From Faecalibacterium taiwanense (GTDB lineage Bacteria > Bacillota > Clostridia > Oscillospirales > Ruminococcaceae): a stretch of 64,000 bases of DNA. This document shows, piece by piece, positions 8,146 to 16,027 of this stretch. The stretch is taken from contig NZ_CP155552.1 in NCBI RefSeq assembly GCF_036632915.2, forward strand, positions 1,302,001 through 1,366,000, written 5' to 3'. Numbering within the stretch: position 1 is the first letter of the stretch; each line of letters begins with the position of its first letter. A program made the translations under genes and the position numbers. The notes below the pieces were generated by a model that was not told the DNA's origin, ran no database searches, and was given only the letters and a program-made list of their open reading frames with translations.

Positions 8146-8976
8146 TTGAAGGACTTTTTTGACACATGGAAATTTAAGATATTGGTAGCCGTGGCGGTGT
8201 TTCTGGTGGGCATCATGGCCTATGCCGGTGCCAACGGACGGCTGACTGCTGCCCCGCAGGAACTGCTGGGCGTGGTGCTGATGCCGCTCCAGAAGGTCAC
8301 ATCGGCACTGAGCGGCGGCATTGGCTCGGTGTGGGAAAAATACACCAGCATCGATGAGGTCATGGAACAGAACGAACAGCTGGAAGCGGAGAATGCTGAG
8401 CTGCGCCAGCAGATCGTGGACTATGACCGCATCAAGGCGGAAAACGAAGCCTACAAGGCGCTGGCCCGCATTCAGGATTCCAACACCGAAGCAAGCTATA
8501 TTTCTGCCTTTGTGATCGGTCGCGACCCGCTGGATGAGTTCGGAGGCTTTACGCTGGACTGCGGCACGGTGAACGGCGCAGCCGTGAACGATGCCGTGAT
8601 CAGCGATAAGGGCTATCTGATCGGCATGGTGGTGGAAGCCGATACCACCAGCTGCAAGGTGATGACCATTCTGCACCCCAGCTTCAGCGCTGCGGGCGTG
8701 GTATCCCGCACGCGGGAAAACGGCATTATCAATGGCAGCACCGATTATGCCGGTGACGGCCTGTGCGTGCTGACCAATCTGGAACGCGCCACTGAGACGA
8801 AGATGGGCGATCAGGTGATCACCACCGGTCTTGGCGGAGTGTTCCCGCCGGATCTGCTGGTGGGAACCGTGCAGAAGGTGGAGCCGGAAGTCAGCGGCAA
8901 ATCTTCCATTGCAGTGGTGCGCCCGGGTGCAGACCCGCGCACGGTCAAGCACGTATTCGTTATTACCGACTATTAA
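8146..8976 (+). CDS. mreC: Rod-shape-determining protein MreC
   Basis: A 276-residue bitopic membrane protein of the elongasome that links MreB with PBP2. One transmembrane helix (residues about 8-28, FKILVAVAVFLVGIMAYAG) is followed by a coiled-coil stretch (EQNEQLEAENAELRQQI, about 65-95) and the two-barrel beta domain with DRDPL-like, GYLIGMV and GLGGVFPPDLLVG elements. I chose TTG at 8146: AGGAGGG lies 8 bases upstream and the protein then starts just before the membrane helix. The longer open frame from 8068 would add 26 residues crossing the terminator-like hairpin and is rejected. mreD follows after 14 bases. Confidence 0.9.
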   Translation: MKDFFDTWKFKILVAVAVFLVGIMAYAGANGRLTAAPQELLGVVLMPLQKVTSALSGGIGSVWEKYTSIDEVMEQNEQLEAENAELRQQIVDYDRIKAENEAYKALARIQDSNTEASYISAFVIGRDPLDEFGGFTLDCGTVNGAAVNDAVISDKGYLIGMVVEADTTSCKVMTILHPSFSAAGVVSRTRENGIINGSTDYAGDGLCVLTNLERATETKMGDQVITTGLGGVFPPDLLVGTVQKVEPEVSGKSSIAVVRPGADPRTVKHVFVITDY

Positions 8977-8990
8977 GGGGGTACATTTGT

Positions 8991-9524
8991 ATGGAATCAC
9001 GCCGCATGCGCAGCCGCAGCCAGATCCTGAAATGGGTCTGCTATGCGGTGGCACTGTTTGTGTGCGCGGCACTGCAGACGACCCCCGGCCTGCTCCAGCT
9101 GGGGCAGGCAAAGCCGCTGTTCATTCTGCCGCTGTGTCTGGCTGTGGCTGTGTATGAAGGCGAGTTTGCAGGTGCGCTGTTTGGTGCCGTGAGCGGCCTT
9201 TTGTGGGACTACACCGCCGGGCGCACCGTGGGTATGCTGGCGCTGGAACTGCTGTTGCTCTGCTTTGCGCTTTCGGTGCTGGTTCAGGTGTATCTGCAGG
9301 GCAGCACATGGAACTTTGCGCTCATCAGCACCGGCACGGCCCTTGTGGTGCTCTCGCTGGACTGGCTATTCTTCTACTACATGCCCGGCTACAGCTGGGC
9401 GCTGAGCCGCTGGCTGACCTTTGTGCTGCCTTCGGCCATGATGACGCTGGTGCCGTCGCTGGTGCTGTTCAGTCTGGTGCGGCACATTTACAGCGCATTC
9501 AAAATCGACAACGGCGTAGTCTGA
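8991..9524 (+). CDS. mreD: Rod-shape-determining protein MreD
   Basis: A 177-residue integral membrane protein with about five hydrophobic segments, beginning with a basic N-terminus (ESRRMRSRSQILKW). MreD is poorly conserved, but size, topology, the charged GEFAGALFGAVSGLLWDY segment typical of the family, and position between mreC and the class B PBP identify it. It is part of the elongation complex. AGGGGG lies upstream of the ATG. PBP2 follows after 19 bases. Confidence 0.88.
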   Translation: MESRRMRSRSQILKWVCYAVALFVCAALQTTPGLLQLGQAKPLFILPLCLAVAVYEGEFAGALFGAVSGLLWDYTAGRTVGMLALELLLLCFALSVLVQVYLQGSTWNFALISTGTALVVLSLDWLFFYYMPGYSWALSRWLTFVLPSAMMTLVPSLVLFSLVRHIYSAFKIDNGVV

Positions 9525-9543
9525 ACCGCCGGAGGAAACGCGG

Positions 9544-11847
9544 ATGAACCAAAACGAACGAAAAACCGTTGCGCGCCGGATGATCCTGCTCATTGCAGTG
9601 GCATGTGTTATCATGGGCCTGTACGTGATGCGGCTGATCTTTCTGCAGCTGGTCAACGGCGACGACTTCAAGGCCAAGGCCACCAACACCACCGACTATA
9701 ACTTTACGGTCACGGCGGCCCGCGGCGATATCGTGGACAGCGCCGGGCGGCGCATTGCCACCACAACCACCAGCTACAATGTGGTTCTCAACAAACTGCT
9801 GATGGGCGACCGGGATCTGGACACCATGCTGCAGCAGATCGTGGAGCTGCTGCGTGCGAACGGCGAGAGCTGGAATGATACGCTGCTGATCGGTCAGGCG
9901 GACGCAGCAGGCAATTACGCCTTTACGGACGATGACACGTCCACCAGCGACCAGAAGCAGCTGGCAGACATGAAGGAAACGCTTGGTCTGCAGCAGTACG
10001 CCACCGCCAACGATGTAATGGAAATGCTGGTGGAAAAGAACGATCTGCAGGATTTTTCGCCGGAATGGCAGCGTGTGCTGGCCGGCATCCACTACGAGAT
10101 GGACCGGCAGGCGTTCTCCAATGTGAACAATTTTGTCATGGCGGAGAACGTGAGCACCCTCGCGGTGGCCACCATCAAGGAGCACAGCCTGCAGCTGCCA
10201 GGTGTGGAGATCGTGGAGACCAGCGCCCGCAGCTACGACCAGAGCGATATCGTCCCGGCGGTGCTGGGCCGTGTGGGCAAGATCACGGCGGAAAAGTGGA
10301 AGGTGACCGATTCCAACGGTCAGGTGACCTATCCGCTGCGGGAAAAAGGCTATAACATGAACGATGTTCTGGGCATTTCCGGTCTGGAATCCGTTTATGA
10401 GGACGAGCTGCGCGGCAAGGACGGCGTGGAGACCATCACCCGCAATTCGGACGGCGTGATCGTGGATACAAAGCTCACCACTGTGCCGGAGCCGGGCCAT
10501 ACCGTGCAGCTGACCATTGACAGCAACTTCCAGCGTGCCGTGGACAAGGCACTGGCGGACAACATTGATATGATCAACCGCGTGTACAATACCGGCACCA
10601 TGAAAGCTGCCGCCGGTGCGGTGGTGGTGCTGGACGTGAAGAACGGCAGTGTGCTGGCTGCTTCCAACTATCCCAGCTATGACCAGAACCTGTATGCCGC
10701 TAACTACAGCGAGTACAGCTCCGACCCGAGCCTGCCGCTGTTCAACCGCGCATTGCAGGGCCTATATACACCGGGTTCTACCTTCAAGCCCGCCGTGGCG
10801 GTGGCTGCACTGGACAGCGGCCTCATCAACCAGTATTCTACCGTTTACTGCAACGGCGTGTACAACTACTTCAAGGATTACCACCCCCGCTGTACCCGCC
10901 ACGGCCACAGCGGCAACATCGATGTGGTCACAGCCATCAAGTGGAGCTGCAACATCTTCTTCTATGATGTTGGCCGCCGCCTGACCAGCGATGTGTACGA
11001 TGCCTATGCCTACAAGCTGGGTCTTGGCCAGCGCACCGGTGTGGAGGTGGGCGAGGCCGTGGGCCGTCTGACCACCAAGAGCGACTCCAACTATATGGCA
11101 TCGCTGGATGTGCAGGCCGCCATCGGTCAGGGCAACACGGTGGTCTCGCCCATCCAGCTGGCTACCTACGCGGCAACGCTGGCCAACAACGGCACCCGTT
11201 ACCGCACCCATTTCGTCAAGGCCATTCTGGACACCAACACCGGCGAGGTGCTCAGCGAGACCAAGCCCGAGGTCATGGATGTGATCGAAGGCACCGGCAA
11301 CACCTTTGAGCTGGTGCGGCAGGGCATGAAGCAGGTGCCCAGCACCATCAGCGACAAAATTTCCAGCTATCCGGTGCCGATCGCCTGCAAGACCGGTACA
11401 CCTCAGCGCAGTGAGACCTATGCGCCCGGTAAGCACTATCTGAACGCCATGATGGTGGCTTACCTCCCGGCGGATGATCCGCAGATCGCCATTGGCCTTA
11501 GCATTGAGTACGGAGGCTATGGTGCCCGTACCGGTGATCTGGTGGTGGACATTGCAAATGCCTATTTTGCCCTGAAGGATGGCAGCCTTGCCCAGCAGGC
11601 CGAAGCGGAAAAGGAAGCCGAGCAGGCCCAGCAGGAAGATCAGGCGCAGACCACTGACCCAGCACAGGCCGCTGCAGGCCAGACCACTGGCAATGCCGCA
11701 GCCCAGCCTGCACAGATGACACCCGCCGCAGACACCACTGCGCCGGAAACGGCAGCAGAAGGGGAAGCCCAGCCTGCCGTGCAGGACGAGCAGCAGCCCG
11801 CCGCAGACACCGAGCAGAACCCCGATGCCATTGCGCCGGAGAACTGA
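9544..11847 (+). CDS. mrdA: Penicillin-binding protein 2 (class B transpeptidase, elongasome)
   Basis: A 767-residue class B PBP that cross-links peptidoglycan during elongation. One N-terminal membrane helix (residues 13-35), a pedestal domain beginning TAARGDIVDSAGRRIA, and the transpeptidase domain with all three active-site motifs: SxxK in PGSTFKP (Ser near 411), SxN in KWSCNIF (near 468), and KTG in CKTGTPQR (near 617). The last 85 residues are an Ala/Gln/Glu/Pro/Thr low-complexity tail beyond the catalytic domain, an unusual extension of unknown function. It ends the mreBCD-mrdA unit; mgsA downstream has its own promoter. Confidence 0.95.
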   Translation: MNQNERKTVARRMILLIAVACVIMGLYVMRLIFLQLVNGDDFKAKATNTTDYNFTVTAARGDIVDSAGRRIATTTTSYNVVLNKLLMGDRDLDTMLQQIVELLRANGESWNDTLLIGQADAAGNYAFTDDDTSTSDQKQLADMKETLGLQQYATANDVMEMLVEKNDLQDFSPEWQRVLAGIHYEMDRQAFSNVNNFVMAENVSTLAVATIKEHSLQLPGVEIVETSARSYDQSDIVPAVLGRVGKITAEKWKVTDSNGQVTYPLREKGYNMNDVLGISGLESVYEDELRGKDGVETITRNSDGVIVDTKLTTVPEPGHTVQLTIDSNFQRAVDKALADNIDMINRVYNTGTMKAAAGAVVVLDVKNGSVLAASNYPSYDQNLYAANYSEYSSDPSLPLFNRALQGLYTPGSTFKPAVAVAALDSGLINQYSTVYCNGVYNYFKDYHPRCTRHGHSGNIDVVTAIKWSCNIFFYDVGRRLTSDVYDAYAYKLGLGQRTGVEVGEAVGRLTTKSDSNYMASLDVQAAIGQGNTVVSPIQLATYAATLANNGTRYRTHFVKAILDTNTGEVLSETKPEVMDVIEGTGNTFELVRQGMKQVPSTISDKISSYPVPIACKTGTPQRSETYAPGKHYLNAMMVAYLPADDPQIAIGLSIEYGGYGARTGDLVVDIANAYFALKDGSLAQQAEAEKEAEQAQQEDQAQTTDPAQAAAGQTTGNAAAQPAQMTPAADTTAPETAAEGEAQPAVQDEQQPAADTEQNPDAIAPEN

Positions 11848-11950
11848 AAACGGGAGACAAAACCGACACGGGAAAGGGCACTGCAGCGGGATTTTGAATG
11901 GAAACATCCCTGAAAAGAAAACAAAATTGAATATTCTGTATAAAAACCAG

Positions 11951-11979
11951 TTGTAAAAGATTGGATTTTGTGATATCAT
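11951..11979 (+). promoter_or_regulatory. Sigma-A promoter of mgsA
   Basis: TTGTAA, 17 bases, TATCAT. The -10 lies 62 bases before the mgsA ATG in an A/T-rich gap after PBP2. Confidence 0.75.
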
Positions 11980-12041
11980 TTCAGGCGAAGGACTTTTTTA
12001 CAAAAGCGTTCCAATCGTTTAGGAAGAGGAGAGGGTAACGG

Positions 12042-12446
12042 ATGACGATTGCACTCATTGCGCATGACTCCAAAAAGGAGCTGATGGTTCAGTTTTGTAC
12101 GGCGTACTGCCGCATCCTGAGCCAGCATAAACTGGTAGCGACCGGCACCACCGGTAAACTGATCGCAGAAGCTACCGGCTTACAGGTGCAACGCTTTCTG
12201 GCCGGTGTGCAGGGCGGCGACCAGCAGATCGCATCCCGCATCGCCTGCAATGAGATCGACCTGTTGCTGTTCTTCCGTGATCCCATCAACGCAAAGCCCA
12301 GCGAACCCAACGAAATGACGCTGCTGCGCCTGTGCGATGTGCACAACATCCCCATGGCCACCAACATTGCCACTGCCGAGGTACTGATCCACGGCTTGGA
12401 GCGCGGCGATCTGGATTGGCGCGATATCGTGCATCCCCAGAACTGA
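12042..12446 (+). CDS. mgsA: Methylglyoxal synthase
   Basis: A 134-residue enzyme converting dihydroxyacetone phosphate to methylglyoxal and phosphate, a bypass that relieves sugar-phosphate stress when phosphate is low. Family signature: [14 protein letters not shown] at the start, ATGTTGKLI phosphate-binding loop, [10 protein letters not shown], the catalytic aspartate region [12 protein letters not shown], and [13 protein letters not shown] near the end. GGAAGAGGAGAGGG precedes the ATG. It stands alone after the mre cluster, as in other Firmicutes, and its 3' UTR carries the conserved RNA element described at 12452. Confidence 0.96.
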   Translation: MTIALIAHDSKKELMVQFCTAYCRILSQHKLVATGTTGKLIAEATGLQVQRFLAGVQGGDQQIASRIACNEIDLLLFFRDPINAKPSEPNEMTLLRLCDVHNIPMATNIATAEVLIHGLERGDLDWRDIVHPQN

Positions 12447-12451
12447 CAAAA

Positions 12452-12511
12452 CGATTTGGAATGGCTCCGCGTGTGCTGCGCCATATTCAGCGGAAATTAT
12501 ATTGATAATGC
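12452..12511 (+). repeat. Conserved 3'-UTR RNA element, copy A (after mgsA)
   Basis: Sense strand, six bases after the mgsA stop. Two helices can form: ATGGC with GCCAT, and TCCGC with GCGGA, in interleaved order (first helix 5' arm, second 5' arm, first 3' arm, second 3' arm). An A/T-rich linker then leads into the terminator at 12512. Copies B (12699-12757) and C (34505-34564) share the flanks and the fold with compensatory changes. Confidence 0.7.
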
Positions 12512-12552
12512 GAAAATCGGGAACATCTGCGGATGTTCCCGATTTTCATTTT
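12512..12552 (+). terminator. Terminator after mgsA (UGCG loop)
   Basis: A 16-bp perfect stem, GAAAATCGGGAACATC, with a TGCG loop, followed by ATTTTC. It is the terminator half of copy A. From 12553 to 12656 I see no gene or recognised motif. Confidence 0.8.
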
Positions 12553-12656
12553 CACGGGAATGGGGTCCGAACCGCAGAATGCATTTCTGCCGCCGTGCGG
12601 CTGTTTCCGCAGGAAGCAAAAACAGCAGATGCCGTGTGCCGCAGCGGCCTTGCCTG

Positions 12657-12698
12657 TAAAAAAGAATTCCGGAAAATCCGCAGATTTTCCGGAATTCT
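12657..12698 (-). terminator. Terminator after the MnmA-like gene (UGCG loop)
   Basis: On the minus strand, a 16-bp perfect stem AGAATTCCGGAAAATC with a TGCG loop followed by TTTTTTA. The stem sequence is unrelated to that of copy A although loop and flank match. Confidence 0.85.
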
Positions 12699-12757
12699 AA
12701 TATAAAAATAATGTTTCCGCTGAATATGGCCAGAGTGCAACGGAGGCCATTTGAAAC
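12699..12757 (-). repeat. Conserved 3'-UTR RNA element, copy B (after MnmA-like gene)
   Basis: Lies in sense orientation directly after the stop of the minus-strand MnmA-like gene. Interleaved helices are ATGGCC with GGCCAT and TCCGTTG with CAGCGGA (one G-U pair). The shared strings CGTTTCAAATGG and GCCATATTCAGCGGAAA align it with copy A. Confidence 0.7.
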
Positions 12758-12763
12758 GTACGG

Positions 12764-13294
12764 TTAAACTTTAAAATCCTCGGCCATCTCCGCCACATCT
12801 TCCGGGGCAAAATCGCCAAGCGGCAAGATCAGCCGTGCCAGCGTTTCCTGCGGCAGAGCTGCAAGAATCGTGCTGTCATCACTGCCGGTGCCTGCGGGCG
12901 GGCAGACGGTGTGCACGCCGTCTGCACCGGTCTCCACCCGGGCACGGTGAGTGGTTGCCACATATTGCATCCCAAGCTTGTCTGCAGCCGTCAGCAGGGC
13001 GGCAAACAGCGGCGTGCCGCCTTCGCCCAGAACGTCTGCGTCCTGCCCGGCCAGTGCTTCGGCGTTCAGCACGATGCACTCGATGCCAAGGGCCTCTGCT
13101 GCCTTTTTGGCGCTTTCCGCATCGGCGGTCTGTTCTGCTGCCAGCCGCACGGCAGCGCCCGCCACGGCAAAGCCCTGCTGCTGTAAAATGCGCACAGCTA
13201 CGGCGCATTCTCTGCTGCCGTCCATCTGCACCAGAACCTTATCCTGACTCTCGTAGGTGTCGAACCCACTGCCGGGCAAAAATGTGTCGCTCAT
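12764..13294 (-). CDS. Degenerate MnmA-like (tRNA 2-thiouridylase-type) PP-loop protein
   Basis: A 176-residue protein resembling a shortened, decayed Mnm[20 protein letters not shown] (residues 19-37) occupies the place of the ATP PP-loop strand, but SGGxDSS has become [22 protein letters not shown] matches the MnmA GADYIATGHYARI region, and [25 protein letters not shown] matches the MnmA segment preceding the tRNA-binding part. The catalytic CNxxIKF-type cysteine and the C-terminal domains are missing, so sulfur transfer activity is unlikely. Its ATG overlaps the rnhA stop by 4 bases, so it is translated from the rnhA transcript. I chose this start over the longer frame, which is an rnhA shadow. 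The family call rests on motif resemblance alone. Confidence 0.6.
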   Translation of the reverse strand: MSDTFLPGSGFDTYESQDKVLVQMDGSRECAVAVRILQQQGFAVAGAAVRLAAEQTADAESAKKAAEALGIECIVLNAEALAGQDADVLGEGGTPLFAALLTAADKLGMQYVATTHRARVETGADGVHTVCPPAGTGSDDSTILAALPQETLARLILPLGDFAPEDVAEMAEDFKV

Positions 13295-13755
13295 GTTCCC
13301 TGCCTCCCGCCATGTGCTTTGCTTTGGGCCACGGCCAGCTGGTCGCAGCGTTCGTTCTCCGGGTGGCCTGCGTGGCCCTTGACCCAGACGTAGGTGATCT
13401 TGTGCCGGGCTTCCTGCTCCAGTGCCTGTGCCCAGAGGTCCGGGTTCAGGGCGGGGGAGCCATCTGCTTTTTTCCAGCCCCGGCGCTGCCAGTTTTTGGC
13501 CCAGCCCTTCTGAAGCCCGTTGATGACATACTGGCTGTCGGAGCACAGCCGTACCTCGCACGGCTCCTTGAGCTGGCGCAGTGCTTCGATAAAGGCTGTC
13601 AGCTCCATGCGGTTGTTGGTGGTGCTGTCGTCGCCGCCGCTCAGCTCTTTTTCGTAAACTTTGCCGTTAAAACGGTAGCGCAGCACGGCACCCCAGCCGC
13701 CCGGGCCGGGATTGCCGCTGCATGCGCCGTCGGTGTACACTTCGACCTGCTTCAT
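13291..13755 (-). CDS. rnhA: Ribonuclease HI
   Basis: A 154-residue RNase HI that cuts the RNA strand of RNA-DNA hybrids. All catalytic residues are visible: Asp9 ([14 protein letters not shown]), Glu51 (NNRMEL), Asp73 ([11 protein letters not shown]), His128 ([13 protein letters not shown]) and Asp138. The basic handle region ([16 protein letters not shown]) is present, as in the E. coli type. AGAAGGAG precedes the ATG. It is the first gene of a two-gene minus-strand unit with the MnmA-like protein and has its own promoter at 13785-13814, back to back with the RNase J promoter. Confidence 0.95.
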   Translation of the reverse strand: MKQVEVYTDGACSGNPGPGGWGAVLRYRFNGKVYEKELSGGDDSTTNNRMELTAFIEALRQLKEPCEVRLCSDSQYVINGLQKGWAKNWQRRGWKKADGSPALNPDLWAQALEQEARHKITYVWVKGHAGHPENERCDQLAVAQSKAHGGRQGT

Positions 13756-13784
13756 GCGGTTCTCCTTCTAAAATGAGTTGCTTC

Positions 13785-13814
13785 TATTTAGCGCTATTTT
13801 CCGGCTTCTGTCAA
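13785..13814 (-). promoter_or_regulatory. Sigma-A promoter of rnhA
   Basis: On the minus strand TTGACA, 18 bases, TAAATA, 30 bases upstream of the rnhA ATG. Confidence 0.75.
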
Positions 13815-13856
13815 GTGCGAATGTATATTCCGTGCTGGAGCTGCCAAACCTTGGAA

Positions 13857-13885
13857 TTGACAAAAACGCCGGGAAATACTATACT
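13857..13885 (+). promoter_or_regulatory. Strong sigma-A promoter of the RNase J gene
   Basis: Consensus TTGACA, 17 bases, TATACT. Transcription from about 13892 gives a leader of about 260 nt before the RNase J start. Confidence 0.85.
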
Positions 13886-13891
13886 TATCCT

Positions 13892-14154
13892 AACAAAATG
13901 CGTATAGGGGCGCACCGCAGGCGTGTGCCCGGGCGTTCCAACAGAAAAGCCACGGTCGCATCGAGCAGATGGACCTATCTGGCACAAAACCTCTTACGGA
14001 ACAGGCAGCGGTTTGCAAAAAACACGCTGAGAAATAAATTCTATACGGTGCATCCAACGGAAGCCGATGCGATTTTTCAAGGTGCTTCCCATGCACAGCG
14101 CGGCTGTTCCCACAAGCGGGGACGGCCTGCGCTGTAATTATTTTGGAGGTCAGA
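13892..14154 (+). promoter_or_regulatory. Long folded 5' leader of the RNase J gene
   Basis: About 260 nt without an open frame of its own. Two nested long-range helices span it: CGCAGGC (13916-13922) with GCCTGCG (14125-14131), and TCGCATCG (13956-13963) with CGATGCGA (14065-14072), the inner one extendable by G-U pairs. This closed overall fold resembles a structured RNA more than a simple UTR. It could be a cis element for RNase J self-control or an independent RNA processed from the leader. No known class is recognised; the 3' end carries the GGAGGT ribosome-binding site. Confidence 0.5.
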
Positions 14155-15981
14155 ATGGCACAGTCGAAAGAAAATACCAATAATTCCGCACGCAGCAAGG
14201 CAACAGCTGCTGCTCAGAGCACCGGCGCACCCGCCGCGCAGACGGGCGAAAAGCGCCCCCGCACCACCCGCCGCCCTTATTATAACCGTCGGCCCCGCCG
14301 CCCGCAGCAGCCCAGAGAGGCCGCTGTGCCCATCCACATCTACCCGCTGGGTGGTCTGGGCGAAGTGGGCAAGAACATGACCGTGTACGAGTGCAACGGC
14401 GACATGATCATCGTGGACTGCGGCCTTGTGTTCCCGGACAGCGACATGTACGGCGTGGACATGGTCATCCCGGACTTCACCTTTGTGGTGCAGAACAAGG
14501 ATAAGATCAAGGGCCTGCTCATCACCCACGGCCACGAAGACCACATCGGCAGCATCCCGTATCTGCTGCAGAAATTTGATCTGCCCATCTATGGCACCCG
14601 CCTGACCTGCGGCCTGATCCGCAACAAGCTGGAGGAGTTCGGTCTGGCAGGCAAGACCAAGTTCGTGGAGATCACCCCCAGACAGAAGATCAAGCTGGGC
14701 TGCTTTACCATTGAGCCCATCCATGTGAACCACTCCATCCCGGATGCGGTGGCCTTTGCCATCGACAGCCCGGCTGGCACCATCATCCAGACCGGCGACT
14801 TCAAGATCGATTACACTCCGCTGGCCTGCGGTGTCACCGACCTGTCCACACTGGCCGAGTACGGCCAGCGCGGCGTGCTGGCTCTGCTGAGCGATTCCAC
14901 CAACTCCGAGCGCCCGGGCTTTACCGCCACCGAGCAGAAGGTGGCTGCAGGCGTGCGCAATCTGTTCGCCCGTGCCCGCAACAAGCGGATCATCATTGCC
15001 ACCTTTGCTTCCAACATCTACCGCGTGCAGCAGATCATCGATCTGGCCGTGGAGGATGGCCGCAAGGTGGCATTCAGCGGCCGCAGCATGGTGAACAACA
15101 CCGCCATGGCGCAGGAGCTGGGCTATATGCACATCCCGGAGGGCACCCTCATCAGCGTGGATGAGCTGAACCAGTATCCTCCGGAGCAGGTAGTGCTCAT
15201 TACCACCGGCAGCCAGGGCGAACCCTTGAGTGCCCTTTCCCGTATGGCGTCCTGCAGCCACCGTCAGGTGCGCGTGGGCCCCGGCGACTTCATTATCATT
15301 TCGGCAAATCCCATTCCCGGCAACGAGAAGAGCGTGACCAAGATCGTCAACGGTCTGCTGCTGCTGGGTGCAGAGGTCATTTACGAGAGCATGTACGATG
15401 TGCATGTTTCCGGCCACGCCTGTCAGGAAGAGCAGAAACTCATGCTCACCCTGACGAAGCCCAAGTATTTCCTGCCGGTGCACGGCGAGTACAAGCAGCT
15501 CAAAAAGCATGCCCTCACCGCTGCCAGCCTTGGCATCCCTACCAGCAACATTCTGATCGCGGAGAACGGTTCCAATGTCATTCTCAGCCAGGACGAGATA
15601 AAGCTGGGTGAGCCTGTCACCGCCGGTGCAGTGATGGTGGACGGCCTTGGCGTGGGCGACGTGGGCAATGTGGTCCTGCGCGACCGCAAGCACCTGTCCG
15701 AGGACGGTCTGGTCATCATTGTGGCCACCGTGGACAGCAAGACCGGCAAGGTGCTGGCCGGCCCGGACCTTGTGAGCCGCGGCTTTGTGTATGTGCGCGA
15801 GAACGAGAGCCTGATGGACGGTGCACAGAGCATCGTGGAAAATGCGCTGGACCGCTGCGTGGATGAACATGTGCGCGATTGGAACAGCGTCAAGACCCGC
15901 GTGCGCGAGGCACTGAGCAGCTATATCTATCGGCGCACCAAGCGCAGCCCGATGATCCTTCCCATCCTGATGGAGGTCTAA
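14155..15981 (+). CDS. rnj: Ribonuclease J
   Basis: A 608-residue metallo-beta-lactamase/beta-CASP ribonuclease with 5'-3' exonuclease and endonuclease activity in mRNA decay and rRNA maturation. The zinc motif HGHEDHIG is at residues 125-132, followed by beta-CASP elements (FSGRSM, ITTGSQGEP), HVSGHA and the C-terminal domain (GFVYVRENESLM). Residues 1-57 form an Ala/Gln/Arg-rich, probably disordered extension (RPRTTRRPYYNRRPRRPQQ) that could bind RNA or partners. The ATG at 14155 has GGAGGT 5 bases upstream. gdpP follows after 46 bases. Whether it is J1 or J2 type cannot be settled here. Confidence 0.95.
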   Translation: MAQSKENTNNSARSKATAAAQSTGAPAAQTGEKRPRTTRRPYYNRRPRRPQQPREAAVPIHIYPLGGLGEVGKNMTVYECNGDMIIVDCGLVFPDSDMYGVDMVIPDFTFVVQNKDKIKGLLITHGHEDHIGSIPYLLQKFDLPIYGTRLTCGLIRNKLEEFGLAGKTKFVEITPRQKIKLGCFTIEPIHVNHSIPDAVAFAIDSPAGTIIQTGDFKIDYTPLACGVTDLSTLAEYGQRGVLALLSDSTNSERPGFTATEQKVAAGVRNLFARARNKRIIIATFASNIYRVQQIIDLAVEDGRKVAFSGRSMVNNTAMAQELGYMHIPEGTLISVDELNQYPPEQVVLITTGSQGEPLSALSRMASCSHRQVRVGPGDFIIISANPIPGNEKSVTKIVNGLLLLGAEVIYESMYDVHVSGHACQEEQKLMLTLTKPKYFLPVHGEYKQLKKHALTAASLGIPTSNILIAENGSNVILSQDEIKLGEPVTAGAVMVDGLGVGDVGNVVLRDRKHLSEDGLVIIVATVDSKTGKVLAGPDLVSRGFVYVRENESLMDGAQSIVENALDRCVDEHVRDWNSVKTRVREALSSYIYRRTKRSPMILPILMEV

Positions 15982-16027
15982 TCCGGGCACGCTGCCGCAA
16001 ACAATGCGGCGGAAGGCAGGAGATTTG

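Noticed and set aside
13892..14154. RNase J leader as 6S RNA or tmRNA
   Set aside because: The long-range helices are suggestive, but I could not find the 6S central bulge arrangement or a tmRNA tag frame with CCA end, so I leave it unassigned.
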